A stretch of 64,000 bases of DNA from an uncultured Clostridia bacterium (GTDB lineage Bacteria > Bacillota > Clostridia > Christensenellales > Borkfalkiaceae). Positions within the stretch are counted from its first letter, which is position 1. Each line of letters begins with the position of its first letter. The stretch spans positions 1 to 64,000 of the forward strand of contig CASEDP010000006.1 of the NCBI GenBank assembly GCA_949286835.1. Direction: 5' to 3'. Below are positions 12,294 to 21,489 of the stretch, one piece after another. The notes under the pieces are model-generated. The model worked only from the letters and a program-made list of their open reading frames with translations. It was not told the origin of the DNA and did not search any database. The translations under genes were made by a program, and so were the position numbers.

Positions 12294-12542
12294 TTACTTC
12301 GCGTCTGCCTCGCGCATATCGTCCTTTCTGCCGGAAAGCAACAGTCCCCTGCCCGTAATCATAGGCGAGATGATGAGCCATACCGCCGCGATTGCCACGA
12401 GGATATAGACGATTATGGAGCCGACGCTCCTTGCACCGCCGAACATCCAGCCGACGAGGTTGAAGTCAAATATGCCGAACAGACCCCAATTGAGCGCGCC
12501 GACAAGTACGATGATGTAACTTAACAAGTTGACAAAAACCAT
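12294..12542 (-). CDS. DUF378 small membrane protein
   Basis: The 82-aa protein matches the DUF378 (YuzA-like) family of two-helix membrane proteins: one segment at about residues 5-30 with the typical GALNWGLFGIF motif, a Gly-rich turn and a second segment at about 42-62, followed by a charged tail. Function of the family is unknown. An AAAGGAG site precedes the ATG. It lies 92 nt after hpt on the same strand and is closed by its own terminator, so it may be the tail of the tilS-hpt unit. Confidence 0.85.
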   Translation of the reverse strand: MVFVNLLSYIIVLVGALNWGLFGIFDFNLVGWMFGGARSVGSIIVYILVAIAAVWLIISPMITGRGLLLSGRKDDMREADAK

Positions 12543-12634
12543 ATTTTAATCTCCTTTAAGATTGGCTGCGCCGTCAGCGCCGCCTTTAATATGATTTTCT
12601 GCAACCCGCGTCTTTTTATGCGCGCGAAGGTCAA

Positions 12635-13189
12635 TTATTTTTCGTAGACCTCTCTCCTGAGCACGCCGATATAGGGCAAAGAGCGGTACTGCTGGGCATA
12701 GTCGAGCCCGTAGCCGATTATGAACTCGTTGCCGACGTCGAAGCAGTTGAAGTCGGAGTACATATCCACCTCGCGCCTGGAAGGCTTGTTGAGAAGGGTG
12801 ACAATCTGCACGGTGGAAGCACCCCTGTCGAGGAGCAGCTTTTTGAGCAGCATAAGCGTCCTGCCACTGTCGATTATGTCCTCGACTATGAGCACATCCT
12901 TGCCCTTGACGTTGGCGCTTATGTCCTTTTTGATCTTGAGCGCGCCAGACGTCGTACCGTCGCCGTAGGAAGAGACGGACATAAAGTCGAACTGAATGTC
13001 GTGGTGAAGCTTTCTGACAAGGTCGGCAAAGAACATTACCGCGCCGTTGAGAACGCATATGGCGATTACGCTGTCGTGCGGCAAAGCCTTGTCTACCTCG
13101 GCGGCAACTTCTTCAATCCTCTTCTGAATGACCTCTTCGGTGAAGAGTATCTTCTCGCAATCGGGGTGCATTGTCTCTTTAGTATTCAT
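12635..13189 (-). CDS. hpt: Hypoxanthine phosphoribosyltransferase
   Basis: Hpt converts hypoxanthine or guanine plus PRPP to IMP or GMP in purine salvage. The 184-aa protein has the type I PRPP motif VLIVEDIIDSGRTL, and the substrate-loop regions typical of bacterial HPRTs (LNGAVMFFADLVR; SYGDGTTSGALKI). Length is normal. The ATG has GAGAGGA upstream. It follows tilS by 35 nt on the same strand, the conserved Firmicutes order tilS-hpt; ftsH, usually next, is replaced here by a DUF378 gene. Confidence 0.96.
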   Translation of the reverse strand: MNTKETMHPDCEKILFTEEVIQKRIEEVAAEVDKALPHDSVIAICVLNGAVMFFADLVRKLHHDIQFDFMSVSSYGDGTTSGALKIKKDISANVKGKDVLIVEDIIDSGRTLMLLKKLLLDRGASTVQIVTLLNKPSRREVDMYSDFNCFDVGNEFIIGYGLDYAQQYRSLPYIGVLRREVYEK

Positions 13190-13224
13190 TGTTATCCTCT
13201 CATTTTCCGCACAGATATGCGCAT

Positions 13225-14547
13225 TTATTTTGCCGTTGCCGCAACACAGATAAGATATGCCGCGCGCACGGTTTTTTCCGTTATCTTTATCCTTTCGGAT
13301 ATCTCCGCCCCGCCGACGGCGAGCACGTCGCCGCCATCCGCGATCAGGGGCAACAGCTCCCTTTCGCCCTGCGGAATTTTTTTGTCCGTGAAGTAGTCGC
13401 CGAGCGACTTGGTGCCGCCGCCGAATTTGGTGAATTTATCGCCCTTTTCCCTGAAGCGCACGACGGCGCCCTCGGGAATTTTATCGGCGTCGAAGGCAAG
13501 CGCCTTTAAGTTGCTTGCGCCCGAAAGCAGGCGCTCCCTCTCGCCCTCGTCGTACAGGACGCAGAAGAGTTCGCCGCAGTAATAGTATGGCTGAGGCGCA
13601 GACGCCGCAACTTTGAAGGGTACGGGTAGACATTCGCCCCTTGCCAATTCCCCGGTTATGGCAATTCCGTCCGACTGCTTAACCGCCAACAACCCCAAAA
13701 AAGAGAACTTTTTCCCGTTTTCGCCTCCTGAAAGGGAATACAGCCTTTCAAACTGGTCAGAGGTATAGTCCTTTTTACAAAATTTTTCTGCGACGACGAT
13801 TGCCGCCGCACGCTTGAAGATTACTCTTTCGGCGCAGGGGGCGACAATATACCCGCCGCGACAGGGCTTTACGTATGCCGAAGCGACGCGGTTTAAATAC
13901 TCCTCATCCTCGGCAACCAGCCGCGAAAAGCGGGAGATGTTCTGCACCGCGCCGGGGACTGCCTGCTCGAGCAGGGGAATGACGCCGTGCCTCAACTTGT
14001 TGCGCGTATAGTCGTCCGAAAGGTTTGTGCTGTCGGTGACATAGTGTATGTCGTTTTCGGCAATATACTCGTCGATTTCCCGACGGGAAACGCCTATGAG
14101 CGGGCGGATATAGCCACGAGGCGTCCTCTCCCTTATGCCCGCGGCGCCTGAAAGAGAGGAGCCCCTTGCAATGTTGAAGAGCACAGTTTCGGCGTTGTCG
14201 TTCATATGGTGGGCGGTGGCGACAAAATGCGCCCTTCCCTTACTTAAAATTTCGTCGAAGCAGCCGAGCCGCCAGTTCCTTGCCGACTTCTCGTCGGCGA
14301 GATTGAGCCCCTCGGCAGAGAAAAAATACAGCTCTATGCCGCGCTCTTTGCAGTAATCGGCGACGAACAGGCTGTCCCTGCGGCTCTCCTCCCCCCTGAT
14401 GCAATGGTCGCAATTGACCGCGCACAGGGTTATGCCGTATTCGCCGCTATGCCTGACAAGATAGTGAGCGAGCGCCATACTGTCCTTGCCGCCCGACAGG
14501 GCGACACAGATTTTCTTGTCCCTGTACGGGGTAAGGTCGACTTTCAT
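13225..14547 (-). CDS. tilS: tRNA(Ile)-lysidine synthase
   Basis: TilS attaches lysine to C34 of the CAU-anticodon tRNA(Ile), allowing it to read AUA. The 440-aa protein has the N-type ATP pyrophosphatase motif ALSGGKDSMALAHYL (about residues 13-27), the ATAHHMNDNAETVLFN motif, and C-terminal TilS domains ending in the usual FTKFGGGTKSLGDYFTDKKIP-type region. The ATG at 14547 has no Shine-Dalgarno site. A promoter (TTGATT-17-TATAAT) ends 7 nt before it, which predicts a leaderless mRNA. tilS is essential, so an unusual translation start here would matter. Confidence 0.96.
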   Translation of the reverse strand: MKVDLTPYRDKKICVALSGGKDSMALAHYLVRHSGEYGITLCAVNCDHCIRGEESRRDSLFVADYCKERGIELYFFSAEGLNLADEKSARNWRLGCFDEILSKGRAHFVATAHHMNDNAETVLFNIARGSSLSGAAGIRERTPRGYIRPLIGVSRREIDEYIAENDIHYVTDSTNLSDDYTRNKLRHGVIPLLEQAVPGAVQNISRFSRLVAEDEEYLNRVASAYVKPCRGGYIVAPCAERVIFKRAAAIVVAEKFCKKDYTSDQFERLYSLSGGENGKKFSFLGLLAVKQSDGIAITGELARGECLPVPFKVAASAPQPYYYCGELFCVLYDEGERERLLSGASNLKALAFDADKIPEGAVVRFREKGDKFTKFGGGTKSLGDYFTDKKIPQGERELLPLIADGGDVLAVGGAEISERIKITEKTVRAAYLICVAATAK

Positions 14548-14554
14548 AGCAATA

Positions 14555-14583
14555 ATTATAACACCTGAAGCGCTTTAAATCAA
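14555..14583 (-). promoter_or_regulatory. Promoter of tilS, predicted leaderless
   Basis: Minus strand TTGATT, 17 nt, TATAAT, then 7 nt to the ATG at 14547. The space is too short for a ribosome site, and none is visible. Confidence 0.7.
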
Positions 14584-14586
14584 TAA

Positions 14587-14612
14587 GACGGAGAGCCTTT
14601 CTCCGCCTTTTT
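14587..14612. terminator. Weak terminator after the malic enzyme gene
   Basis: A stem GGAGA / TCTCC with flanking G-C pairs. The T run is better on the plus side (CCTTTTTG) than on the minus side (TCTTATTG), though the only adjacent upstream gene is on the minus strand. It overlaps the -35 region of tilS. Confidence 0.4.
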
Positions 14613-14616
14613 GTAT

Positions 14617-15795
14617 TTATTTTGAAAATAACTTGGAAACGCCCGTCTTTATTGCAGCCTCCGCCACCGCCTTTGCAACGCTTTGGTGCGCGCTCTTGTC
14701 GAACGCATAGGGCAGAATGTAGTCGCGCGAAAGCTTATCGTCGGAAACGCACGCCGCAATCCCGTAGGACGCCGCCATCATCATATCGAAGTTTATGGCG
14801 GTCGCGCGCACGTCGAGGGCGCCCCTGAAGAGCCCGGGGAACACGAGCACGTTATTTATCTGATTGGGGTTTTCCGAAGAGCCGGTGCCGTGAATGAACG
14901 CGCCCGCCTCCCTTGCGTCTGCAACCGAGATTTCGGGAACTGGATTTGCACAGGTGAAGAGAACGGGCTTTTCAGCCATACTCCTGACCATATCCTTTGT
15001 AAGGCAGTTTGCTGCAGAAACGCCTATGAACACGTCTGCGCCGACAACCGCGTCGGCAAGTTTGCCCGTTACCCTGCGGGGGTTGGTCGACCTTGCAAGT
15101 TCGCGCTGGGCGGCGTTGAAGTCGTCGCTGTCGGCGATTATGCCCGCCTTATCGCAGGCGATTATGTCGTTTACGCCGAAACGTGTGAGGAATTTGGCAA
15201 TTGAAATACCCGCCGCGCCCGCACCGTTTATGACGACCTTGATATCCTCTTTCTTCTTGCCTGCAAGCTTTAGAGCGTTGATGAGCGCCGCCGTTACGAC
15301 TATCGCCGTGCCGTGCTGGTCGTCGTGGAATACGGGGATATCGAGCTCCTCTTTGAGCCTTGTTTCAATCTCGAAACAACGGGGAGCGGAAATATCCTCA
15401 AGGTTAATTCCTCCGAACGAACCTGCAAGCAGCTTTATGGTCTTAATAATTTCCTCTGTGTCCTTAGAGCGGATGCATAACGGGTACGCGTCCACGTCGC
15501 CAAATGCCTTGAAGAGGGCGCACTTGCCCTCCATAACGGGCATACCCGCTTCAGGTCCGATGTCGCCGAGACCGAGTATCGCCGTGCCGTCGGTTATGAC
15601 GGGTACGGTGTTCCATCGCCTTGTAAGGGTAAAACTCTTTTCTGGGTTCTTCTGAATGGCGAGGCAGGGTTCGGCAACGCCCGGGGTATAGGCGAGCGAC
15701 AGCTTTTCCCTGCTGTCGACTTCCACCCTTGCAACCATCTCTATTTTGCCCTTCCATTCCGCGTGTTTTTTCAGCGATTCTTCTCTGTAATTCAT
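14617..15795 (-). CDS. NAD(P)-dependent malic enzyme
   Basis: The enzyme decarboxylates malate to pyruvate while reducing NAD(P)+. The 392-aa protein is of the short bacterial type (no phosphotransacetylase extension): an N-terminal region with YTPGVAEPCLAI, the catalytic HDDQHGTAIV segment that contributes metal-binding Asp residues, and the Rossmann motif VINGAGAAGISIAKF (about 195-210). The ATG has AAAGGAGC upstream. With the class I fumarase at 44-46 kb it gives a fumarate-malate-pyruvate route in an anaerobe. No genes of a related pathway sit beside it. Confidence 0.94.
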   Translation of the reverse strand: MNYREESLKKHAEWKGKIEMVARVEVDSREKLSLAYTPGVAEPCLAIQKNPEKSFTLTRRWNTVPVITDGTAILGLGDIGPEAGMPVMEGKCALFKAFGDVDAYPLCIRSKDTEEIIKTIKLLAGSFGGINLEDISAPRCFEIETRLKEELDIPVFHDDQHGTAIVVTAALINALKLAGKKKEDIKVVINGAGAAGISIAKFLTRFGVNDIIACDKAGIIADSDDFNAAQRELARSTNPRRVTGKLADAVVGADVFIGVSAANCLTKDMVRSMAEKPVLFTCANPVPEISVADAREAGAFIHGTGSSENPNQINNVLVFPGLFRGALDVRATAINFDMMMAASYGIAACVSDDKLSRDYILPYAFDKSAHQSVAKAVAEAAIKTGVSKLFSK

Positions 15796-15881
15796 ATCCG
15801 TGCTCCTTTTGCGTTACAGTATTATTATACAACCTGCCCGCCGCCGAAAGCAAGAAATTTTTTGCGGCAAATAAAAGAAAA

Positions 15882-15906
15882 ACAGGTTGCCGAACTGACA
15901 ACCTGT
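15882..15906 (-). terminator. Terminator of the FMN-binding lipoprotein gene
   Basis: Minus strand: ACAGGTTG, 9-nt loop, CAACCTGT, then TTTTCTTTT. It lies 22 nt past the stop codon. Confidence 0.88.
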
Positions 15907-15927
15907 CTCTTTGAATTTTAATTATGA

Positions 15928-16725
15928 TTACTTGATATCTGCAAGTGCGTCCTGAACGGCGAGGATTATTCTGCCGCTCGTCTGGGTAGCGCCGCTGTAG
16001 ATAAAGTCGCCCTGGGAAGCCTGACCTGCTTCGTCGGTGTTGGGCTGACCTGCTTCGTCCTTGGAAACCTTTATTGCCATAACCTCATCTACGGTCTTGC
16101 CCTCATACTTCTTGAGGTATTCGGCAACGCCTGCCGCCTTGGAACCGTCGGTATCCCACGATGCGGTAACGTTCGTCCAGTTTTCGGGAATTTCCATAGT
16201 GGAAACTTCAACGATCTTGCCGTCCTTAACTTCTACCATAACCTTGATGCCATAGTAGTTGCCGGGCTTCCAGGCATTTTCGTAGCTGTATTCGCCGGTT
16301 ACGACCTGCGTGTTGTTAAGCGCATTCTGGACTGCCTTTACGAACACGTTGGAAGAAACGGTTGCACCGCTTACAATAGTTTCAAGCTTATTTTCAGAAG
16401 CGGTATAAGTAGTGGTGAGTGCCTTTACTTCATCTACCGTCTTGCCGATAAGGCTGTTTACAAGAGCTTCCTTGCCGTCGTTGAAAGAGGTAGCCCACTT
16501 GTCACCCGTAGCTACTACGGAGGAATCTGCAATGGTGATTGCAGTGATAGCGCCGTCGGTAACGGTTACGTCAACGCCGATGCTGATGTTGGTTCCCCTG
16601 TAGTTAGTAACTTCGCTGCCCGTATAGGTTTCAGTCGCGGGACCGCAACCCGTAAGAGCGCCTGCGGTAGCTGCTACAGAAGCTGCAAGAACTACGCCTG
16701 CAACAAGCTTAGTAACTTTCTTCAT
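15928..16725 (-). CDS. Lipoprotein with two FMN-binding domains
   Basis: The 265-aa protein begins with a lipoprotein signal peptide (hydrophobic residues 6-26, lipobox ALTGC with C27) and so should be anchored outside the membrane. Two FMN_bind-type repeats follow, each ending with an SGAT motif: VSGATVSSN (SGAT at 119-122) and YSGATQTSG (244-247). In this family ApbE/FmnB-type transferases link FMN to the Thr through a phosphodiester bond. A double-flavin lipoprotein resembles PplA of flavin-based extracellular electron transfer; that comparison is inference, and no ndh2, eet or apbE genes are nearby. It has a strong promoter and its own terminator, so it is a monocistronic unit. Confidence 0.88.
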   Translation of the reverse strand: MKKVTKLVAGVVLAASVAATAGALTGCGPATETYTGSEVTNYRGTNISIGVDVTVTDGAITAITIADSSVVATGDKWATSFNDGKEALVNSLIGKTVDEVKALTTTYTASENKLETIVSGATVSSNVFVKAVQNALNNTQVVTGEYSYENAWKPGNYYGIKVMVEVKDGKIVEVSTMEIPENWTNVTASWDTDGSKAAGVAEYLKKYEGKTVDEVMAIKVSKDEAGQPNTDEAGQASQGDFIYSGATQTSGRIILAVQDALADIK

Positions 16726-16769
16726 AATAGAAATAACTCCTTAAAAATATTTCTTTTTAAATCGTCTGT

Positions 16770-16798
16770 ATTCTACCATTTTGCAAAAATTATGTCAA
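16770..16798 (-). promoter_or_regulatory. Promoter of the FMN-binding lipoprotein gene
   Basis: Minus strand TTGACA, 17 nt, TAGAAT with upstream TGG. A conventional leader with AAGGAG precedes the ATG at 16725. Confidence 0.8.
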
Positions 16799-16828
16799 AT
16801 GATTTGCACAATTTTTACACAAAAATTA

Positions 16829-19678
16829 CTACTCCGTTCTGAGAGCGACGACGGGGTCTTTCTTTGCCGCCGCCGATGCCGGTATGAGCCCTGAAATCAA
16901 CGTTAAGATAATGCTCAGACCTATCATTATCAGCGCCTGCCACCAGGGAAGGGCGGCAATGCCCCAGAAACCTGCAAGCGCGACGACGATTACGTTAACT
17001 ATGAGCGAGAGAAGATAGGTTATGAGTATGCCGAATATGCCTGCGGTAAGACCTATTATAAAGGTTTCGGCGTTGAAAAGCCTTTTTATGTCCTTCTTCC
17101 TCGCGCCGACCGCACGGAGTATGCCTATCTCCTTTACTCTTTCGACGACGGAGACATAGGTGATTATTCCTATCATCACCGTAGAGACGACGAGCGAGAG
17201 CGCCGTAAACGCAATGAGCGCGGCGGTGATCATCTGTATCATAGTATTGACCATATTTATTATCAGCCCCACGGTGTCGGTATAGGTTATTGTGTCCATA
17301 ACTTCCAGGACGACTTCCTGCGTGACGCCGTCCTCGTCGACATAGGCATATGTCGCGCCGCTGTCGCACATATCGTTCCATACGTCCAGATAATCGGTTA
17401 TTGCCGTCTTGCTCTCAAAGTTGGCGGGATATATTTTGATTGACGACGGCAAGTCGCTGCCGCCGAGCATTTCCGCAGTAACGCGAAGCATTTCGGAATT
17501 GTCGCCGCCGCTTCCGCCGAGACCGCCCAAAATCATATCCATTATAGAGCCGCTGTCATATATCGCCGAACTTCCCTTTAAGTGCACCTTCACTATTTCG
17601 CCCGCCTCGTTCTTTTCATATGTCGTATAGTGGAACGAGTAGGGAAGCGCGTCGAGATAGCCCTTTTCGGACGCGGCGATGTCCTTTACAATCTGACTTT
17701 CGCGGCTGTCGGAAAGCATATGCTCGGTAAGCGCATTGGTGTAGTAAAAACCGCTCTGCAGACAGCCGTATGAGATTTCATCCTTCTTCTGCAGAATGAC
17801 CTTTACGCCGAGCTCTACTCCAGCGGACGTATCTATTTCTCCCGAAAGAGGAATGTCAATCGCGTGGCTGTTGCCATCGTCATCTTTCATCTCGGTGTAA
17901 TAGAAATTATCCGAGAGATAGGGACGATAAAAGTAGCTGTTGCCGAGAGAAACGTATATCTGGTCGTTGGGATACCAGGTAAACTTTTTGGAGTTTTCGC
18001 CTATGAATTTGCCGAAATCCAGACCGCCGTCGCCGTAAAGTCCGCTGCCGACCAGCCCGATATCCTCATCATAGAAATCGCTGTCTACCGCCTTATAGGC
18101 ATAGTTCAGAAACTCCTTCTGCGTAAGATAGCCGAATTGACCCATAACCAGGTCGGTGACCTCGTTTTCGGATACGACCATTATAAGACTGTTCTCGTCC
18201 TCGAAAATAGCCTTGAGCTGTTCGTCCGTAAGCGCGGCTCCGTCATAGGTGACGCCGCTTTCCGTTTCAGCCGCGAGAATGTCGTACTGGCTGAGCACGT
18301 ATTCATAATTGTCCGGCAATTCTTCAAACGTTGCGACCGTTGAAACCGTGCCCGCAAAGTCCTTGTAGTCCTCCTGTTCCCTTAAAATCTGGGTGTACAT
18401 ACCCCTTATAGCCGTAACAGACGTCACCTGCGTCGCTTCGTCCTCGTCGGTTCCGTCGACGCGGAAATCGGTATAGATGTTGTTGGCTATGTCGAAGTCG
18501 TAGCCGTATTGCAACACTTCGAGATGTTCTTCGGGAATATCCTTGAGATATGCGAGATACGCCTCTGTTATGTTGTTGGTCTTGCTGAAGCCCTGCGAGA
18601 ACGAGCCGAGGGTATCCATAAGCGACTGCACATACAGCTTGTCGTCGAGCTTGGTTATGTCGACGGAGGGCTCGCTCGCCATATTGAGGTTCATAAGCGA
18701 GGTATAATCGATTGCCGTCTGAGTGACCGAGACGGGGTTGCCTGAAAGCATATCGTCCTGCATCGAGACGATGTAAGAGTTGACGCCCGCCGAGATTGCG
18801 AGCACCATCGATACGCCTATTATGCCTATCGACCCCGCAACCGAGACCATTGCCGTGCGCCTGCGCTTGGAAAGCAGGTTCTTTAGGCTCAAGGACATCG
18901 CCATAGGAAGGGACATCGAAGTCTTATTCTTGGAGCCCTTGCGCTTTTTCAGCTCTTTCCTCTCCTTTTTGCTGAGCACCTTTTCCCCAGACCTTTCGCC
19001 CGCATAGGGCATACTGTCGCCCAGCACGATGCCGTCTTTGAGCCTTATAATTCTCGTCGAATACCTTTCGGCGAGCTCGGGATTATGCGTCACCATTATG
19101 ACAAGCCTGTCTTTGGAAATCTCCTTGAGGAGCTCCATAATCTGCACGCTCGTAACAGAGTCGAGCGCGCCCGTCGGCTCGTCGGCGAGCACGATTTCCG
19201 GGTCGTTGATAAGTGCCCTGGCAATGGCAACCCTCTGCGCCTGCCCGCCCGAAAGCTGGTTGGGGCGGTTGTTTATCTTGTCGCGGAGCCCGACCTTTTC
19301 AAGCGCTTCGAGCGCCCTTCTCCTCCTTTCCCTGCGCGAAACGCCCGAAATCATCAGCGCGAGTTCGACGTTCTGCAGAATGGTCTGGTGGGGAATTAAG
19401 TGATAGCTCTGGAAGATGAAGCCTATCGAGTGATTGCGGTAGGTATCCCAATCTCTGTCGTTGAATTTCTTTGTGCTTACGCCCTCGATTATTAGGTCGC
19501 CCGAAGTATACTTGTCAAGTCCGCCGATGATGTTTAAAAGCGTAGTCTTGCCGCACCCGGAAGGTCCGAGAATACTGACAAATTCGCTCTTGCGGAAGTT
19601 GATAGACACGCCCTTCAGCGCGTGCACCGCCTCGTCTGCGACAATATAGTCCTTTTTTATGTTTACAAGCTGCAACAT
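16829..19678 (-). CDS. Single-chain ABC exporter: ATPase fused to FtsX-like permease
   Basis: The chain (949 aa from the ATG at 19678) joins an N-terminal MacB/LolD-type ATPase to an FtsX permease. ATPase residues 1-235 carry GPSGCGKTTLL, LSGGQAQRVAIARAL and LADEPTGALD. After a Lys-rich linker comes one membrane segment near 280, a large extracellular domain of about 520 residues, and three membrane segments near 825-945 with the usual FtsX ending (SAAAKKDPVVALRTE). MacB-like proteins act as mechanotransmission exporters of peptides or lipids. A partner periplasmic adaptor is not expected in a Gram-positive and none is seen. I prefer 19678 (GAGGCGG 9 nt upstream) to an in-frame GTG at 19696. 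Substrate unknown. Confidence 0.93.
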   Translation of the reverse strand: MLQLVNIKKDYIVADEAVHALKGVSINFRKSEFVSILGPSGCGKTTLLNIIGGLDKYTSGDLIIEGVSTKKFNDRDWDTYRNHSIGFIFQSYHLIPHQTILQNVELALMISGVSRRERRRRALEALEKVGLRDKINNRPNQLSGGQAQRVAIARALINDPEIVLADEPTGALDSVTSVQIMELLKEISKDRLVIMVTHNPELAERYSTRIIRLKDGIVLGDSMPYAGERSGEKVLSKKERKELKKRKGSKNKTSMSLPMAMSLSLKNLLSKRRRTAMVSVAGSIGIIGVSMVLAISAGVNSYIVSMQDDMLSGNPVSVTQTAIDYTSLMNLNMASEPSVDITKLDDKLYVQSLMDTLGSFSQGFSKTNNITEAYLAYLKDIPEEHLEVLQYGYDFDIANNIYTDFRVDGTDEDEATQVTSVTAIRGMYTQILREQEDYKDFAGTVSTVATFEELPDNYEYVLSQYDILAAETESGVTYDGAALTDEQLKAIFEDENSLIMVVSENEVTDLVMGQFGYLTQKEFLNYAYKAVDSDFYDEDIGLVGSGLYGDGGLDFGKFIGENSKKFTWYPNDQIYVSLGNSYFYRPYLSDNFYYTEMKDDDGNSHAIDIPLSGEIDTSAGVELGVKVILQKKDEISYGCLQSGFYYTNALTEHMLSDSRESQIVKDIAASEKGYLDALPYSFHYTTYEKNEAGEIVKVHLKGSSAIYDSGSIMDMILGGLGGSGGDNSEMLRVTAEMLGGSDLPSSIKIYPANFESKTAITDYLDVWNDMCDSGATYAYVDEDGVTQEVVLEVMDTITYTDTVGLIINMVNTMIQMITAALIAFTALSLVVSTVMIGIITYVSVVERVKEIGILRAVGARKKDIKRLFNAETFIIGLTAGIFGILITYLLSLIVNVIVVALAGFWGIAALPWWQALIMIGLSIILTLISGLIPASAAAKKDPVVALRTE

Positions 19679-19717
19679 AATGTCTGACCGCCTCACTGTA
19701 ATTTTATTCTACATAAT

Positions 19718-19747
19718 ATAATAGCACCCGCCCCATTGAAAAGTCAA
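19718..19747 (-). promoter_or_regulatory. Promoter of the ABC/FtsX gene
   Basis: Minus strand TTGACT, 18 nt, TATTAT. An inverted repeat GCACCCG / CGGGTGC brackets the -35 and spacer, which could be an operator or the remains of the gltX terminator. Confidence 0.55.
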
Positions 19748-19841
19748 CGGAGCCGGGTGCGGGATAGCCATTATTCACAAGAATTTCAAAATATCGCGCT
19801 GTTGAATGCCGCATATTGCGGGAGCAATGCCTTAGGAAGAC

Positions 19842-21482
19842 TTAAATTCTGCCTGCCATAAGGCGGGCAACGGTGCGCCCCTTGCCGAGTATGCCCATAA
19901 TCGTGCAGAGGTCGGGAGAGTTGGACATTCCCGTCACGGCTATGCGCAGAATTTCCGCCACGTCGGAGACGCTGCCCCTGAAATTTTCGGGGTTGACCCT
20001 GTATTCGCTCATCTCGGCGGCAAAGCCGTGCGCGGCGGCAACCGCCTTGACCTTTGCAAACCAAGCCTGATTGTCGTCCGCCTCGTCATATACCTCGGCA
20101 AAATCGCATAGTATGCCGTTTACGGTCTCTCCGTCGAAGCGATAAGAATATTCGGGCGCGAAGGTATCGTCGAAGAAGTAGTCGAGCATTCTCACCGCGC
20201 TCTCCGCGCGGACTATGTCCTTGCGGCGCTTCTTTCCGCCTATGCCGCAGATGAGATTGATTATTTTAATCAGCATATCTCTGTCTGCAAAGTGTGCCCT
20301 GTCCGCATCGGTGCCGAACTCGTCCGTCCAGCCCTTGAGGAAGTCATATGTCTGCTCTGCCGAGAGCGTCGCAAGCTCGTTCCTAGAGACGTCGTTGAGC
20401 TTGTCGAGGTCGAAGAGCGCGCCGCTCTTGCCCATCTTCTCTATCGTGAACTTAAAGCCGGATATGTCCGCCGTGGGGTTCTTCCTCTCCCATTCCTCGA
20501 AGTTGGAATTGAGTATGGTCATAAGGTACTTGACGACCGCCTTCGGATAGTAGCCCGCCTGACGGTAATAGTCGAGCGAGAGCTCGGGATCCTTGCGCTT
20601 GGAGAGCTTGCGCTTGACGCCGTTATCCACCTTCATCAGCGAACAGGTATGCCCGTATGCGGGAAGCCTGAAGCCGAGTACCTTGAAGAGTTCGAGATGT
20701 ATGGGCAGGCTGGAGAGCCACTCCTCGCCCCTTATGACGAGGGTCGTGCGCATAAAGTGGTCGTCTATCGCGTGGGCGAAGTGATAGGTGGGTATGCCGT
20801 CCGACTTGAGTATTACTACGTCCTGGTCATTTTCGGTGACGGTGATTTCACCCTTAATTCTGTCCCTGAAGATTATCTTGTTCTGCGTGTCGCCCTGAGA
20901 TTTCAGCCTTATGACGAAGGGTTTGCCCTCTCCGAGGTTTTTATAGATCTCCTCCTCGGTGAGGTTGCGGCACTTTGCATACTTGCCGTAGTAGCCCGTA
21001 ATTTCCTTGTTTTCGGTCTGCTTTGCCCTGACCTCGTTGAGCTCGTCCTCGGTGCAGAAGCAGGGATATGCAAGCCCCCTCTTTATGAGGTCCTTTACAT
21101 ACGCCCTGTATATCGACGCGCGCTGGCGCTGGTAGTACGGCCCGTACACATTGAGGGGCGAGGATATCTCCGCACCCTCGTCGAAGTTCAGCCCGAAATA
21201 TCTGAGCGAACGAATGACAGACTCCACCGCGCCGTCGACCTTTCGCTTTAAGTCGGTATCCTCTATCCTGAGATAGAAAATGCCGCCCGTGGTGTGGGCA
21301 ATTCTCTCGTCTGCAAGCGCGCTGTAGAGGTTGCCGAGGTGAATGAAGCCCGTTGGCGAGGGCGCGAGGCGCGTTACCTCCGCACCCTTTTTGAGCTGTC
21401 TTTCGGGGTATAACCTTTCAAACTCCTCCAGCGGGGGAAGTTCTTCGGGTATTAGTGTGTTGGCAAGTTTTTCCGTGTTCAT
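19842..21482 (-). CDS. gltX: Glutamyl-tRNA synthetase
   Basis: GltX charges tRNA(Glu) with glutamate. The 546-aa class I synthetase has the HIGH-type motif PTGFIHLGNLYSA (about residues 45-57), an LRIEDTDLKRK segment and the KMSKS-type motif KRKLSKRKD (about 290). It is longer than the usual 480-490 aa, with an N-terminal extension of about 38 residues before the Rossmann fold. It resembles the long clostridial GluRS branch. Whether it also charges tRNA(Gln) (non-discriminating) depends on a gatCAB operon elsewhere. It follows the ThrE-type exporter by 7 nt, so both are probably on one transcript. Confidence 0.95.
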   Translation of the reverse strand: MNTEKLANTLIPEELPPLEEFERLYPERQLKKGAEVTRLAPSPTGFIHLGNLYSALADERIAHTTGGIFYLRIEDTDLKRKVDGAVESVIRSLRYFGLNFDEGAEISSPLNVYGPYYQRQRASIYRAYVKDLIKRGLAYPCFCTEDELNEVRAKQTENKEITGYYGKYAKCRNLTEEEIYKNLGEGKPFVIRLKSQGDTQNKIIFRDRIKGEITVTENDQDVVILKSDGIPTYHFAHAIDDHFMRTTLVIRGEEWLSSLPIHLELFKVLGFRLPAYGHTCSLMKVDNGVKRKLSKRKDPELSLDYYRQAGYYPKAVVKYLMTILNSNFEEWERKNPTADISGFKFTIEKMGKSGALFDLDKLNDVSRNELATLSAEQTYDFLKGWTDEFGTDADRAHFADRDMLIKIINLICGIGGKKRRKDIVRAESAVRMLDYFFDDTFAPEYSYRFDGETVNGILCDFAEVYDEADDNQAWFAKVKAVAAAHGFAAEMSEYRVNPENFRGSVSDVAEILRIAVTGMSNSPDLCTIMGILGKGRTVARLMAGRI

Positions 21483-21489
21483 AATTTAT

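Noticed and set aside
19725..19765. GCACCCG/CGGGTGC inverted repeat as a gltX terminator
   Set aside because: It has no T run on the minus strand and overlaps the -35 of the next promoter, so I note it only as a possible operator.
20292..21251. 319-aa open frame on the plus strand
   Set aside because: It lies fully antisense inside gltX, has no ribosome site or known motif, and the minus frame encodes a complete synthetase.
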